Shown in pieces: positions 23,735 through 32,563 of a stretch of DNA of 64,000 bases. This stretch comes from Kangiella spongicola (GTDB lineage Bacteria > Pseudomonadota > Gammaproteobacteria > Enterobacterales > Kangiellaceae). Every line of letters begins with the position of its first letter. The stretch's first letter is position 1. The stretch is taken from assembly GCF_003194565.2 (NCBI RefSeq), contig NZ_QICH01000001.1:310001-374000 (forward strand). The letters run 5' to 3'. Position numbers and translations under genes: made by a program. The notes under the pieces were generated by a model. That model worked only from the letters and a program-made list of their open reading frames with translations, was not told the DNA's origin and did not search any database.

Positions 23735-24968
23735 TTTTGACTCCCTTAGCAACTTCCCGACGTTTTTTTGGCAACGTTTGGTTGAGATATGTCTTCCAGT
23801 CGTTCCAGTATTTATATAAGTCTTTAATATGAGGCGGATAGTCTTTTTCCTTGATTCTAAAGTCTTCGTCGCCCGGCGCTTTATCATCGCCAATCAGTGA
23901 TAGGGCTTGCTGCTCCATATTGTCTGGTAACTTCTTTCGGAATGGCACAAAGTAGTCCAACAGTCCTTTTCTATCGACAGGGGCATGCACAAAATCAGGG
24001 CCTTTATCCATATACAATATCAACCAGCCACGCATCCCTTCCCAACGCTTCATCCAGCTCAAGCCTGAATCCCACAAATAACCTATCCAGTACTCAAAGT
24101 GATAGTGATAACCCGCTAAAGAGAACCACTTCGGCTGCCAGTTACCCTGCTCATCTTTGGTATAAAGCTCCAACCCCAATCCATTAGATAAATGCCCTGA
24201 GGTTGGACTAATGGATAAAGTATCCCAATCACTCACATAAACTTTTCCTTTGTATTGTGTATAAACAATACGTTTCTTGCGGTCGAATATAATCGGAGGA
24301 GGTGCTTTTTTGAAAAAGAGGCATGCCCAGCCTAGTAGACCAAAGAGCATTAAAGTGAAAGGAAAGTGTCTGCTGCTTAGAAATATTGAGTTCAGTTTCT
24401 CAAGAGCCGGTCCATCGTTGTTATACCTTAGCTTTATTGTGCACCACCTTGCATGTATGTAGCCGGAGATTCCTCCCCCCGTATATACGCTTTTCCTATA
24501 ACCTGTTTCTAGTTCAATTTCATTCGTAATACAGTATTGCCGAGACTCCCCATACTTTAAATAATCCTTCATAAAGATCATAAAGCCCAGCATAAAAATT
24601 ATTCCGAAGACGTACCCACCTAGAACGATTCTTCTAGTGAAAAACCGATGATCGCTCCGAACCGTACATTTATCGTTGGAAAAAGAGGTCACATGTGAGC
24701 TACAGTAAGGTGGCACCTCAAAAGTTCTATCTCTAGGTCCATACACTCCAGATTTCCACTTCGCAAAGCCCCCACCGAAAAAGGAAAAAAAGTTTCTTTT
24801 TTGTTGACGCTTTTTGGGGTACTCCCCTACATAGTCTCTAGCTACTGGGTTATTAACAATAAGAGGTTTTAGTAGCCATAGTAATAAAGGCAATACAGTC
24901 ACCATAGATAGTCCTATAGCACCCCAAAACCCAAGGCCAGTCACCCATTCTTTTATTGCTTCATACAT
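23727..24968 (-). CDS. Three-TM membrane protein, candidate effector immunity (resembles DUF6708-type)
   Basis: 413 residues. Hydrophobic segments lie at about 14-33, 114-133 and 203-219, followed by a cytosolic-like region of about 190 residues beginning PPPIIFDRKKRIVYTQYKGKVYVSDWDTLSI. That pattern (a membrane anchor, then I-F-D-R-K-x-x-x-V-Y and a W-D/E strand) resembles DUF6708-type proteins, which are found beside type VI effectors; this is recognition by eye, not a search. It starts 18 bp after the VasX-like effector gene. VasX in Vibrio cholerae is neutralised by a membrane immunity protein, TsiV2, so an immunity role is plausible. Confidence 0.65.
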   Translation of the reverse strand: MYEAIKEWVTGLGFWGAIGLSMVTVLPLLLWLLKPLIVNNPVARDYVGEYPKKRQQKRNFFSFFGGGFAKWKSGVYGPRDRTFEVPPYCSSHVTSFSNDKCTVRSDHRFFTRRIVLGGYVFGIIFMLGFMIFMKDYLKYGESRQYCITNEIELETGYRKSVYTGGGISGYIHARWCTIKLRYNNDGPALEKLNSIFLSSRHFPFTLMLFGLLGWACLFFKKAPPPIIFDRKKRIVYTQYKGKVYVSDWDTLSISPTSGHLSNGLGLELYTKDEQGNWQPKWFSLAGYHYHFEYWIGYLWDSGLSWMKRWEGMRGWLILYMDKGPDFVHAPVDRKGLLDYFVPFRKKLPDNMEQQALSLIGDDKAPGDEDFRIKEKDYPPHIKDLYKYWNDWKTYLNQTLPKKRREVAKGVKNG

Positions 24969-24986
24969 AAACTGCCACTTATTAAT

Positions 24987-27983
24987 TTATCGAATTCGAA
25001 TACTTTTCTTACCACCAATACTTTCGACTTCCCAGCCATCGGACCATAGATAGTCATCATAATAAATTGGTATTGTAATTTGTGTGTTTGGAGAGTAAGT
25101 CCAACCCTCTTCATTCTCTTTTTTACCAAAAGCAACTTTACTGACATCCCAATACAGGTTATTGAGTATATCCTTGTCCGTATTATTGGATTCACTTATT
25201 TCAAAAAAGCTCTCTAGCAACCCAGCACTTTCATTGTAGACACGCAAGTTCTGACGAAACTGACTGGTTACCTCTTCTACACGGAACCGATTAGCATACC
25301 TCTGAGTTTTTCCTTCATACTCTATAAGCGCATAAACTCGTGCATCCAGCGTAGAAACACCATCAACAAAGCCGGGGAGTCTAAACCTGACGCCAACACG
25401 CTTCCGATCGCTTTCTGTCAAAGTTGTTGTACGATTAAATGGCCAAAGGCCTACTTCGCGAACTCCCCGTATTTCAGGGGGAGGCGCTTCTCTTTGTGGC
25501 CAATAAATCAGCTCATAATACTCCTGCATTTCACGCTTAAAGTATCGAGAAATATCAAATTTATCAGGCGGGCTAAAAGAAGCATATTTTTGAGCATCCA
25601 TAATATCTGAAATTCCTGTTTTTTCAGATATCTCTAGCCTTTCTTTATCATCCCAATATAAGTAATCAGCAGTATCCCCCCAAAATCCATTCTTAAGCCA
25701 ACGAGTTACAGGATCATCAACAAAGAAGTTAGCGATGAAGCCAATAAGCAGTAGAACAATACCAACAATAACTGCATAACCAGCTCCGGAACTAAATAAG
25801 GCAGTACCTGTAGCGGCAATAATCGTCAAAGCGCCCAATCCAGTCGCGGCCATTGACACCATCCCCATGCTATCGCCTCGTTTATAAGCTTCATAAGCTT
25901 TGAAGAGATCCAATAAGCCAAGTATTACGCCTGCTGCATTACCGACCTTAACCACTGTTCTGAGTAACTTACTTCCTACACTAGAGGCTGGTGGTACAGG
26001 TGCTTTCCCCATTCGGCCTTCAGCAGCGACCGTTTTAATGAAATCATCAGTAATGTCAGTTCCTTTGAGTAGTCGTTTTAACTGGCTTTTTCTCAGCTGC
26101 CCTCTAACAAAATAACGCCTACCTATAGGGTCTAGCCCATAGTTATTTGGGATATCCAGAATTTTCCCTAAGCCTTCGATACTGGCCAAAATTAGTGCCG
26201 TCCTGTTACCAGCAATTCGTCCCAAGTTTCCTTGTAACTGGCCTTTTTCTTGCGGCTGACTCAATGACACAATATTTAGCGCATTAGCAAATAAAGCAAA
26301 TCCTGCCGCGCCAGCCGAACCCACCTTATGCTTTATCTGGTCATACCCCTCTGTTCTTGCGACATGAATTTCTCCATCAAACTTATAAACACCTGTATTC
26401 ACTTGGTTACGATTAACCCTGAAGCCCTTCTGAATGATCGTGCTTTGCTCCGTCCTAGTACTACCGTGGAAGATTTCTTTAAGAGCATTATCGATAGGCA
26501 CCTCAACTTTAGTCGTGGTTTTATTAATGATTCCATTCTGGAATTGGCTGACTTCTTTTAGCAAATCAATACGCTGCAACTCTTCGATTTCAAGAGCAAA
26601 AGGCATGGCTAGGTCAGTCATCAAATTACTTGCGGCATCAGCACTTTTGCGCACTTCCTTCGCAATATCTGAGCTAGCCGAGATTGCCTGACTAACGATT
26701 GCTATCGTTTGTTGAACAGGATTATTCGACTTCTGCCACGCAGATTCAGAAACAATAGCACTACGAATATATTCTTGCCCAAGTTTAGATGATGATAAAG
26801 AACCTACTGTTGAACTTGCAAACGTAATAAGATCTTGTATTTCTCTTGCTAGCTGAGAACCTGGATCGAAGGTCGTAAGGTGTGTCTGTAAGGAGCCTGG
26901 TGTGCTATCGGGGTTGGCGTTACCCATTTCATAATATGAGTTCCATGTATCCAGTATGGTCTTTAAAGTATCATCGTAGTCTTTTGCATTGGCCTCAGCC
27001 TCCTCAATCATATCCTTATACTCAGGCTTAACCGACTCTTGCCACTCCTCAAACATATCCTTTTCTTTTGATGATACATTACCTCTTTTTAACCTTGACT
27101 CAGCTGATTTCATAAAAGTTTCTACAGCCTTAGCTGTTGTAAGAGGGTAAGTGATTGACTCCAAATACATATTCTTCGCTAGAGTTTTGTTGGTGTGAGC
27201 CGTAGTGATTTCCCTCACCACGCCGACAGGATCGTGTAGCGCAACCAATAGAGCGGGAGAGTTGGCTTTTGTTACTGAACTGGATTCCAACAAATCATCT
27301 GCGCAATGAGACTTTATCGACAAGTCACTTAAGATGTTCCACTCTTCATGGCTGTGGACAATACCGTCCTCAGTATAGTCTTCTACGCAAGCACCAAGAC
27401 TGTCTAGTTTATCACTAAATACAGAACTAGTAGGTTCCAGTACGTTTAGCTTTGTCATGACGCTATCACGAAAACCCGCTTGATTAGCCTGTGCTTTCTC
27501 GAAGATCGCTTGTGACCATCGATGTTCGCTATAAGCAATCCATATTTCATCGGCCGAGTTAGGGACGTAGACTGTTTCTAAGGCTCGCTCATCGGTTGTA
27601 ACCCAGTCACCATCAGCATTATCAACCCAATGTAACTTTGCAAAAGATTCGGGTCTACCGGAGAGGCTTCCGTTGGGGGAATATACAAAAATTGACCAAA
27701 CATCGTTAAGTCCATCATAAATATAAACATAACCTTCGCGTAATATCCTGAGGCTATAACCACCTTTACCTTCTAGGTCGTTACCTGATTGAAGATCCGA
27801 GATCGCTGCGGGGTATTGAACTGCTGTTGATTCCCCATAGATATCCGCAAAAGCAATCCTCACTGGGTATATGGGAACAATATTCGGGTCTTCACAGGGT
27901 TTACAGGAAGTTGTTTCAGCAAGCCCGCTCAGTGCATCCAGTCCGGTTTTTTCTGTTTGATCGTAGGATATCTTAATGTCCAT
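24987..27983 (-). CDS. VasX-like type VI secretion effector (predicted pore-forming toxin)
   Basis: 998 residues. The N-terminal about 160 residues match the VasX/BTH_I2691 N-terminal region: a CKPC cysteine pair, IYPVRIAF, then YSLRILREGYVYIYDG and the aromatic strand DVWSIFVYSPNGSL; LHDPVGVVREIT follows in the next section. A helical middle (about 270-470) leads to hydrophobic segments at about 680-765 (AAGVILGLLDLF, GLGALTIIAATGTALF, AVIVGIVLLLIGFIANFFV) next to WGDTADYLYWDD, the layout of colicin-like pore formers. A beta-rich tail follows. Start ATG 27983 overlaps the DUF4123 gene by 11 bp. T6SS effectors of this class insert into target inner membranes; no VgrG, PAAR or Hcp gene is in the window. 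Confidence 0.82.
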   Translation of the reverse strand: MDIKISYDQTEKTGLDALSGLAETTSCKPCEDPNIVPIYPVRIAFADIYGESTAVQYPAAISDLQSGNDLEGKGGYSLRILREGYVYIYDGLNDVWSIFVYSPNGSLSGRPESFAKLHWVDNADGDWVTTDERALETVYVPNSADEIWIAYSEHRWSQAIFEKAQANQAGFRDSVMTKLNVLEPTSSVFSDKLDSLGACVEDYTEDGIVHSHEEWNILSDLSIKSHCADDLLESSSVTKANSPALLVALHDPVGVVREITTAHTNKTLAKNMYLESITYPLTTAKAVETFMKSAESRLKRGNVSSKEKDMFEEWQESVKPEYKDMIEEAEANAKDYDDTLKTILDTWNSYYEMGNANPDSTPGSLQTHLTTFDPGSQLAREIQDLITFASSTVGSLSSSKLGQEYIRSAIVSESAWQKSNNPVQQTIAIVSQAISASSDIAKEVRKSADAASNLMTDLAMPFALEIEELQRIDLLKEVSQFQNGIINKTTTKVEVPIDNALKEIFHGSTRTEQSTIIQKGFRVNRNQVNTGVYKFDGEIHVARTEGYDQIKHKVGSAGAAGFALFANALNIVSLSQPQEKGQLQGNLGRIAGNRTALILASIEGLGKILDIPNNYGLDPIGRRYFVRGQLRKSQLKRLLKGTDITDDFIKTVAAEGRMGKAPVPPASSVGSKLLRTVVKVGNAAGVILGLLDLFKAYEAYKRGDSMGMVSMAATGLGALTIIAATGTALFSSGAGYAVIVGIVLLLIGFIANFFVDDPVTRWLKNGFWGDTADYLYWDDKERLEISEKTGISDIMDAQKYASFSPPDKFDISRYFKREMQEYYELIYWPQREAPPPEIRGVREVGLWPFNRTTTLTESDRKRVGVRFRLPGFVDGVSTLDARVYALIEYEGKTQRYANRFRVEEVTSQFRQNLRVYNESAGLLESFFEISESNNTDKDILNNLYWDVSKVAFGKKENEEGWTYSPNTQITIPIYYDDYLWSDGWEVESIGGKKSIRIR

Positions 27984-29007
27984 GTTCTAAGCTCCGTCTT
28001 TTAATATTGTTAATGACTTGTTCAAGTAGTTTTTTGGTTTTTCTATTCTCGTGCTCCATGGCTGAGGCATAAAACCCAACACTCGCCAAATCTTCTTTAT
28101 CCAAAGTCCTACCGACAAACACCGATGCTGCGATAAAGTAACCTCTAGCCTGCTCACTTTTCAAGCCTAACTGTCGTGATATATGGTTGCTTTTGACAAT
28201 AAAATCAGTAAGTTCTTTGTTATTGCCATCATAATTATCACCATCATAGTATTGTGAAAAATCATCCTTTATTATGCCCACCATCTTCTGTGAAAAGAGT
28301 TTATCGGTATACCTGTCTGATAAACCCTGATAATAATCATCAAAAATTAATGGTTTTTGTTTGGGCTGATAAGCCTGAAGCTTGCTAGTGGCTTTAAATG
28401 TCTTGAATAATCTGGTGTCATACTCGTATATTGAATAGTTTTCAATCATCTGCTTGTTTGTACTGTAAAACCAACGTGAGCAATACTCTGGCTCGCCCAT
28501 CATTTCTTCCAACATAAAACTAAAAAACTTAGAGTCAGCGAAACGAAAATAGCGCCACTTATCTTGCTTATCTCTTAGACGAGTAAATTTTTTGAAAAAA
28601 TAAGCTAACTCGTCCAGCTCAAATTCCGACTGAAGAAATACACCAACCGAGCGGTCTGCTAGACACCAAGAGGGCTTCTTATCTCCTTCGCCTTCTGTAA
28701 AAAGCCATGTAAGGAGCTCTTTAGATCGTTTTAAGTCAAACAGGTAGGTTGCTACGGACTTATAGTCTTCTTTAATACTGTCACCCAACAAGATTTCATA
28801 CTCTGTATCTATTAATGAGAGTAAGTCATGAAACCGCTCTAACGAGGCCGCATCAATTAAGACATATGTATTGAGTCTTTGCTGGCTAAAGTAGCTTTCC
28901 AAACTAACCGGGACAGTTAATTTATCTTTAACACCATATTGGAAATCTAACGGCTCTATATCAGTTTTTGAAGAAACGTCGAGCGTGGGGACAGACTGAA
29001 GCTCCAC
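27973..29007 (-). CDS. DUF4123 T6SS effector adaptor (VasW/Tap-like chaperone)
   Basis: 344 residues. The DUF4123 core is clear: YVLIDAASLERFHDLL, EYEILLGD, then VATYLFDL, LLTWLFTEGEG, WCLADRSVGVFLQSEFELDELAYFFKKFTRLRDK and WRYFRFADSKFF. DUF4123 proteins load cognate effectors on VgrG. The start is GTG 29007 with AAAGG 6 bp upstream; an ATG 5 bp before is out of frame. It is the first gene of the four-gene operon and is coupled to the effector by overlap, as in V. cholerae vasW-vasX. Confidence 0.85.
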   Translation of the reverse strand: MELQSVPTLDVSSKTDIEPLDFQYGVKDKLTVPVSLESYFSQQRLNTYVLIDAASLERFHDLLSLIDTEYEILLGDSIKEDYKSVATYLFDLKRSKELLTWLFTEGEGDKKPSWCLADRSVGVFLQSEFELDELAYFFKKFTRLRDKQDKWRYFRFADSKFFSFMLEEMMGEPEYCSRWFYSTNKQMIENYSIYEYDTRLFKTFKATSKLQAYQPKQKPLIFDDYYQGLSDRYTDKLFSQKMVGIIKDDFSQYYDGDNYDGNNKELTDFIVKSNHISRQLGLKSEQARGYFIAASVFVGRTLDKEDLASVGFYASAMEHENRKTKKLLEQVINNIKRRSLEHGH

Positions 29008-29048
29008 CTCATACCTTTAGGATAAACCTTATATATTTTTATGATTTA

Positions 29049-29054
29049 ATTATA
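29049..29054 (-). promoter_or_regulatory. Probable -10 element of the effector operon
   Basis: A perfect TATAAT on the minus strand, 42 bp before the GTG of the DUF4123 gene, in a very AT-rich stretch. The best -35 at 17 bp is poor (TTAGAC). Confidence 0.35.
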
Positions 29055-29140
29055 TCGATTTAATGATTCAAGTCTAACGATGCGCACTATAAATGTTAAT
29101 TAGTTCTATTTCAGTCGCTGGGATAAAGTTCTAAAGAATA

Positions 29141-29168
29141 AAAAAAGCGGCTAGATAGCCGCTTTTTT
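29141..29168. terminator. Bidirectional intrinsic terminator, other edge of the island
   Basis: AAAAAAGCGGC (29141-29151) and GCCGCTTTTTT (29158-29168), loop TAGATA. On the minus strand it ends the DUF819 transcript. Confidence 0.85.
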
Positions 29169-29184
29169 GTTCTCACATTAATTT

Positions 29185-30441
29185 CTATCCGCCGACAACA
29201 ATTCGCATCATTTCTGCGGTTAAGTAAGCGCCGAAGGTACCAACGGCGTAGCCTAGAATCGCTAATAATACGCCAACTGGGGCTAACGACGGGTGGAAAG
29301 CTGCCGCTACCACTGGTGCTGAAGCGGCACCACCAACGTTGGCTTTACTACCGACAGCAATAAAGAAGGCCGGTGCTTTGATGGCTTTCGCTACAATAAA
29401 TAGCAGGATGATATGAATCAACATCCAAACCGCGCCAACAAAGAACAGCTGCCAGTTATGGTAGATTTCACCAAGGTTCATCTTCATACCAATACTCGCC
29501 ACTAGCACATAGATAAAGACCGAGCCGATCTTCGAGGCACCAGCGTGTTCGTATTCACGAGTCCGCGTAAAGGATAAGCCAACTCCAGCGAAAGTCGCCG
29601 TAAGAATTAACCATAAGAAGCTACTGTTTAAGCTGTACTCTTTTGCCCAAGCATACTGATCAAAGAAAGGAGCTAACCAGCCGCCAATCAAGTGCCCAAG
29701 GCCAACTACGGCAAAAGCAATACCCAGAATAATCATGTAGTCATTCAAGTATGAAACACGTTCATTCTCGCGAGTGTACTTTTCTACCGTAATTTTTAAA
29801 TCTTCAATTTTTGAGTTATCGGCACCTAGCATTTTGTCCATGCCGTCAGACTTCTTGGCCATGATTAAAAGGCCAATCATCCAAATTTCAGCGACCAGAA
29901 CATCCACTGCGATCATGGTGCCAAAAAGGCTTTCCTGAACATCATACAGTTCTTTCATCGCCGCCTGATTAGCGCCACCGCCAATCCAGCTACCGGCTAC
30001 TGTAGACATACCTTTCCAAACATCGCCCGCAACCCACTCTGGGCTTATGACATGGAATAGCCAAATTGCTAAAGGCCCACCGATAATAATACCAACTGTC
30101 GCGGTAAAGAACATCGCAAGCGCTCGCCAACCCAAGCCAAAAATCTTTTTAAGATCAATGCTTAAGGTCAACAAGAACAAACTAGCAGGAAGCAAATAGC
30201 GCGATGAAATGTGATAAATGCTATCCCCCGCACTTTCCGTAAAGAAGCCCAAAGAGTTTAAAGCACCAGGCACAAAGTAACAAAGCAATAATGCTGGAAT
30301 ATGCTTATAAAACTGGTGCCAAAAGCCATGCTGACGGCTCGATGTATAAAAAATAAGTCCTAACACCGCCATGATAAAGCCAAAGGCTACGGCGTCAGAC
30401 TGAATCAATGCTACTGTCTCAGTAGTTTCGGATACTGCCAT
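29185..30441 (-). CDS. DUF819-family integral membrane protein
   Basis: 418 residues with about ten hydrophobic segments. STVAGSWIGGGANQAAMKEL and the matching second-half motif VGSKANVGGAASAPVVAAAFHP are the internal repeats of the DUF819 (YjcL-like) family, whose inverted-repeat design looks like a transporter; no substrate is established. A cytoplasmic loop at about 195-225 is charged. GGGGAT precedes ATG 30441. It follows the Mpo1-like gene by 41 bp on the same strand. Confidence 0.82.
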   Translation of the reverse strand: MAVSETTETVALIQSDAVAFGFIMAVLGLIFYTSSRQHGFWHQFYKHIPALLLCYFVPGALNSLGFFTESAGDSIYHISSRYLLPASLFLLTLSIDLKKIFGLGWRALAMFFTATVGIIIGGPLAIWLFHVISPEWVAGDVWKGMSTVAGSWIGGGANQAAMKELYDVQESLFGTMIAVDVLVAEIWMIGLLIMAKKSDGMDKMLGADNSKIEDLKITVEKYTRENERVSYLNDYMIILGIAFAVVGLGHLIGGWLAPFFDQYAWAKEYSLNSSFLWLILTATFAGVGLSFTRTREYEHAGASKIGSVFIYVLVASIGMKMNLGEIYHNWQLFFVGAVWMLIHIILLFIVAKAIKAPAFFIAVGSKANVGGAASAPVVAAAFHPSLAPVGVLLAILGYAVGTFGAYLTAEMMRIVVGG

Positions 30442-30482
30442 GAGTCAATCCCCAAGTTGCAAACTGGTTGAAAAAGTGAATC

Positions 30483-30950
30483 TTAAGAAATTATACGGAT
30501 CTTACGCAAGAAATAATTAGCTTCCCACGCAGGTCCGACTAATAAAAATAGTAAGTCTTTGAAAAATGATGGCTTTTTACCTTCGATATGATGCCCAACG
30601 AATTGCCCAATCCAAGCAGCGATAAACACTACAAGCGCAATAGACCACAGCGGAACGGGCGCAACCTGTTCGAGCCAAGCAGTAAACATCAACATTAGAA
30701 GGCTGACGATTAACATGGTCAGGAAAATGGCGAAGCCGAATGTTAGGTAAAATAATTGTGCGAGAACGACAAACACCGTCGCCCAGTTTAACCATGGGTG
30801 GAACTGCATGGCTTCAGGCACGGGTATCGACCATAAAAAAGCTATTACCGTCCACATAATGGCCGGAACACATATCCAGTGCAACAGCTTATTAGTAGGA
30901 TTTCTGTGGCTTTCACTATACTCAGCAATCCACTCTTGGCCGCTTCTCAT
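30483..30950 (-). CDS. Mpo1-like (DUF962) membrane protein
   Basis: 155 residues from ATG 30950, preferred because GAGG lies 5 bp upstream; ATG 30968 would add six residues. SHRNPTNKLLHWICVPAIMW and GHHIEGKKPSFFKDLLFLLVGPAW are the two conserved blocks of the DUF962/YGL010w family, with several metal-binding His and Glu. Yeast Mpo1 is an Fe(II) dioxygenase that shortens 2-hydroxy fatty acids; whether the bacterial protein does the same is unknown. Four hydrophobic segments. Confidence 0.82.
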   Translation of the reverse strand: MRSGQEWIAEYSESHRNPTNKLLHWICVPAIMWTVIAFLWSIPVPEAMQFHPWLNWATVFVVLAQLFYLTFGFAIFLTMLIVSLLMLMFTAWLEQVAPVPLWSIALVVFIAAWIGQFVGHHIEGKKPSFFKDLLFLLVGPAWEANYFLRKIRIIS

Positions 30951-31118
30951 GGCACCCTCATTCTTCAAAAAAAATAATCATATCATATAAAATTGTAAAA
31001 TTAGGACTAAATCCACTCCTTTATCCTCCCTATATAGCCTAGCTTGTGGTAATAATAAATAGTTTTGGGCTATCAGCTCGGGCAAAACAATTATATAGAC
31101 TGATACAGGAGTTTTATT

Positions 31119-31520
31119 ATGGGAATGGTTAGTGAGTTTAAAAAATTTGCGATGAAGGGCAACGTGGTTGATATGGCCGTCGGTATCGTCATCGGCGCAG
31201 CCTTCGGAAAAATCGTTAGTTCTTTTGTTAATGACATCCTAATGCCGCCGATTGGTATGATGATTGGGGGTGTCGATTTTAGTCAGCTGTCGTTCACGCT
31301 AAAAGAAGCCGTTGGCGAAACGGCTGCCGTGACCATCAATTACGGTAACTTTATCCAAACCGCGCTCGACTTTATTATTATCGCTTTCGCAATCTTCATG
31401 GTGGTAAAAGGCATGAATCGAATGAAAAAAAAGGAAGAAGAAAAGCCTGCTGCGCCACCTAAACCAACCAATGAAGAAGTGTTGCTGGCTGAAATCCGTG
31501 ACTTATTGAAAAAAGATTAA
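31119..31520 (+). CDS. mscL: Large-conductance mechanosensitive channel MscL
   Basis: 133 residues, normal length. [40 protein letters not shown] is the N-terminal amphipathic helix and TM1 with the gate; TM2 is at about 75-97; the C-terminal helix is [14 protein letters not shown]. It opens on membrane tension and releases solutes during hypo-osmotic shock. AGGAG precedes ATG 31119. A terminator follows. Confidence 0.96.
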   Translation: MGMVSEFKKFAMKGNVVDMAVGIVIGAAFGKIVSSFVNDILMPPIGMMIGGVDFSQLSFTLKEAVGETAAVTINYGNFIQTALDFIIIAFAIFMVVKGMNRMKKKEEEKPAAPPKPTNEEVLLAEIRDLLKKD

Positions 31521-31537
31521 GAAAAAGATACTTTAAG

Positions 31538-31561
31538 AGCCCGCTTAGGCGGGCTTTTTTA
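31538..31561. terminator. Intrinsic terminator after mscL
   Basis: AGCCCGC (31538-31544) and GCGGGCT (31549-31555) with loop TTAG and a T-run. Confidence 0.88.
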
Positions 31562-31568
31562 TGTCTGG

Positions 31569-32441
31569 CTAAAGGCATCGAGTACCCTGTATACCGCCAG
31601 TATGCAACATAAGCACTCGTTTCCCCTTAGAAAATGCTCCGGATTTTAAGCGGCTCTGTAAAGCAAGAAAGGCTTTACCATTGTAAACGGGATCTAGCTT
31701 GAAAGAGTTTAACTGCTCCAGCTCTTCAATCATATCCTCGAGATCTTTGCTTGTTTTTGCAAAACCTCCGCAGTGGTGTTTCGTATCGATTTCCCAGTTG
31801 TCTATGTTGCTGCCTAGATGTTGCGTCAGCTCATCACGCAGATACTCAGCCCCAGAAAAAGCCGCGACGCCAATAATCTGACTCTTAGGAAAGGCTTTTG
31901 CAAGACCACACAGTGTAGCCCCAGAGCCACAAGCTACCACAATATAGTCGTAGTGTTTATCAACCTCATCGGCGATATCCATGACGCCTTTTATTGCTAG
32001 CTCGCTGAAACCACCTTCACTTAGCCAGTAGCTGTTAGGCTGGTTGTTATGGAAGAAATCCCAAGCTTTCTGCTCGCGGTATTCGACATATTCTTTGCGT
32101 GTGGTGAACCGAAGCTCCATGCCCCAAAGCTCGCAGTCTTTAAGTGTCGGCGTTAAAGCTTGCTCAGCATGCGCTCTAACTATGCCGGTAGTTTTTAAGC
32201 CCAGCTCTTTGCCCGCATAGGCCACAGCGTGTAAGTGATTCGACCAATTACCGCCCATGGTGATAATCTTCGAGCATTGTTTGTCTTTAGCATCAGCCAG
32301 TAAATATTTAAGTTTGCGCCACTTATTACCAGATACCACAGAGTGCAGTAAATCATCGCGCTTAATATCGACGCTGATAGAATTATCACTAGCGAGTTGC
32401 CACTGAACTTTTTGAATTGGTGAAGGTTTGAGCTTGAGCAT
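31569..32441 (-). CDS. PLP-dependent D-cysteine desulfhydrase / ACC deaminase family enzyme
   Basis: 290 residues, short for the family. VSGNKWRKLKYLLADA places the PLP lysine at Lys40; GGNWSNHLHAVAYAGKELG is the substrate-binding block; VACGSGATLCGLAKAFP binds the cofactor phosphate. Members desulfurate D-cysteine or open the ring of 1-aminocyclopropane-1-carboxylate; the residues that separate the two were not resolved here. The missing length is mostly in the C-terminal third. It is a single gene, convergent with mscL. Confidence 0.83.
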   Translation of the reverse strand: MLKLKPSPIQKVQWQLASDNSISVDIKRDDLLHSVVSGNKWRKLKYLLADAKDKQCSKIITMGGNWSNHLHAVAYAGKELGLKTTGIVRAHAEQALTPTLKDCELWGMELRFTTRKEYVEYREQKAWDFFHNNQPNSYWLSEGGFSELAIKGVMDIADEVDKHYDYIVVACGSGATLCGLAKAFPKSQIIGVAAFSGAEYLRDELTQHLGSNIDNWEIDTKHHCGGFAKTSKDLEDMIEELEQLNSFKLDPVYNGKAFLALQSRLKSGAFSKGKRVLMLHTGGIQGTRCL

Positions 32442-32501
32442 CTTGGCCTTTTGGGATCATTTCGAACTATTTTAACTGAGGCCTGTTATCAAGACTAATA
32501 T

Positions 32502-32535
32502 AAAAAACCGACTGTCCTGTTAGGGAGCAGCCGGT
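32502..32535 (-). terminator. Intrinsic terminator of pstS
   Basis: On the minus strand ACCGGCTGCTCC pairs with GGACAGTCGGT (one mismatch, one bulge), followed by six T, 28 bp after the pstS stop. Confidence 0.75.
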
Positions 32536-32563
32536 CAACAAATACCAAGGTAGGGGTAAACTT

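Noticed and set aside
25900-26691. Several plus-strand frames of 70-85 codons across the VasX-like gene
   Set aside because: They are shadows of the 998-codon effector and lack start signals.
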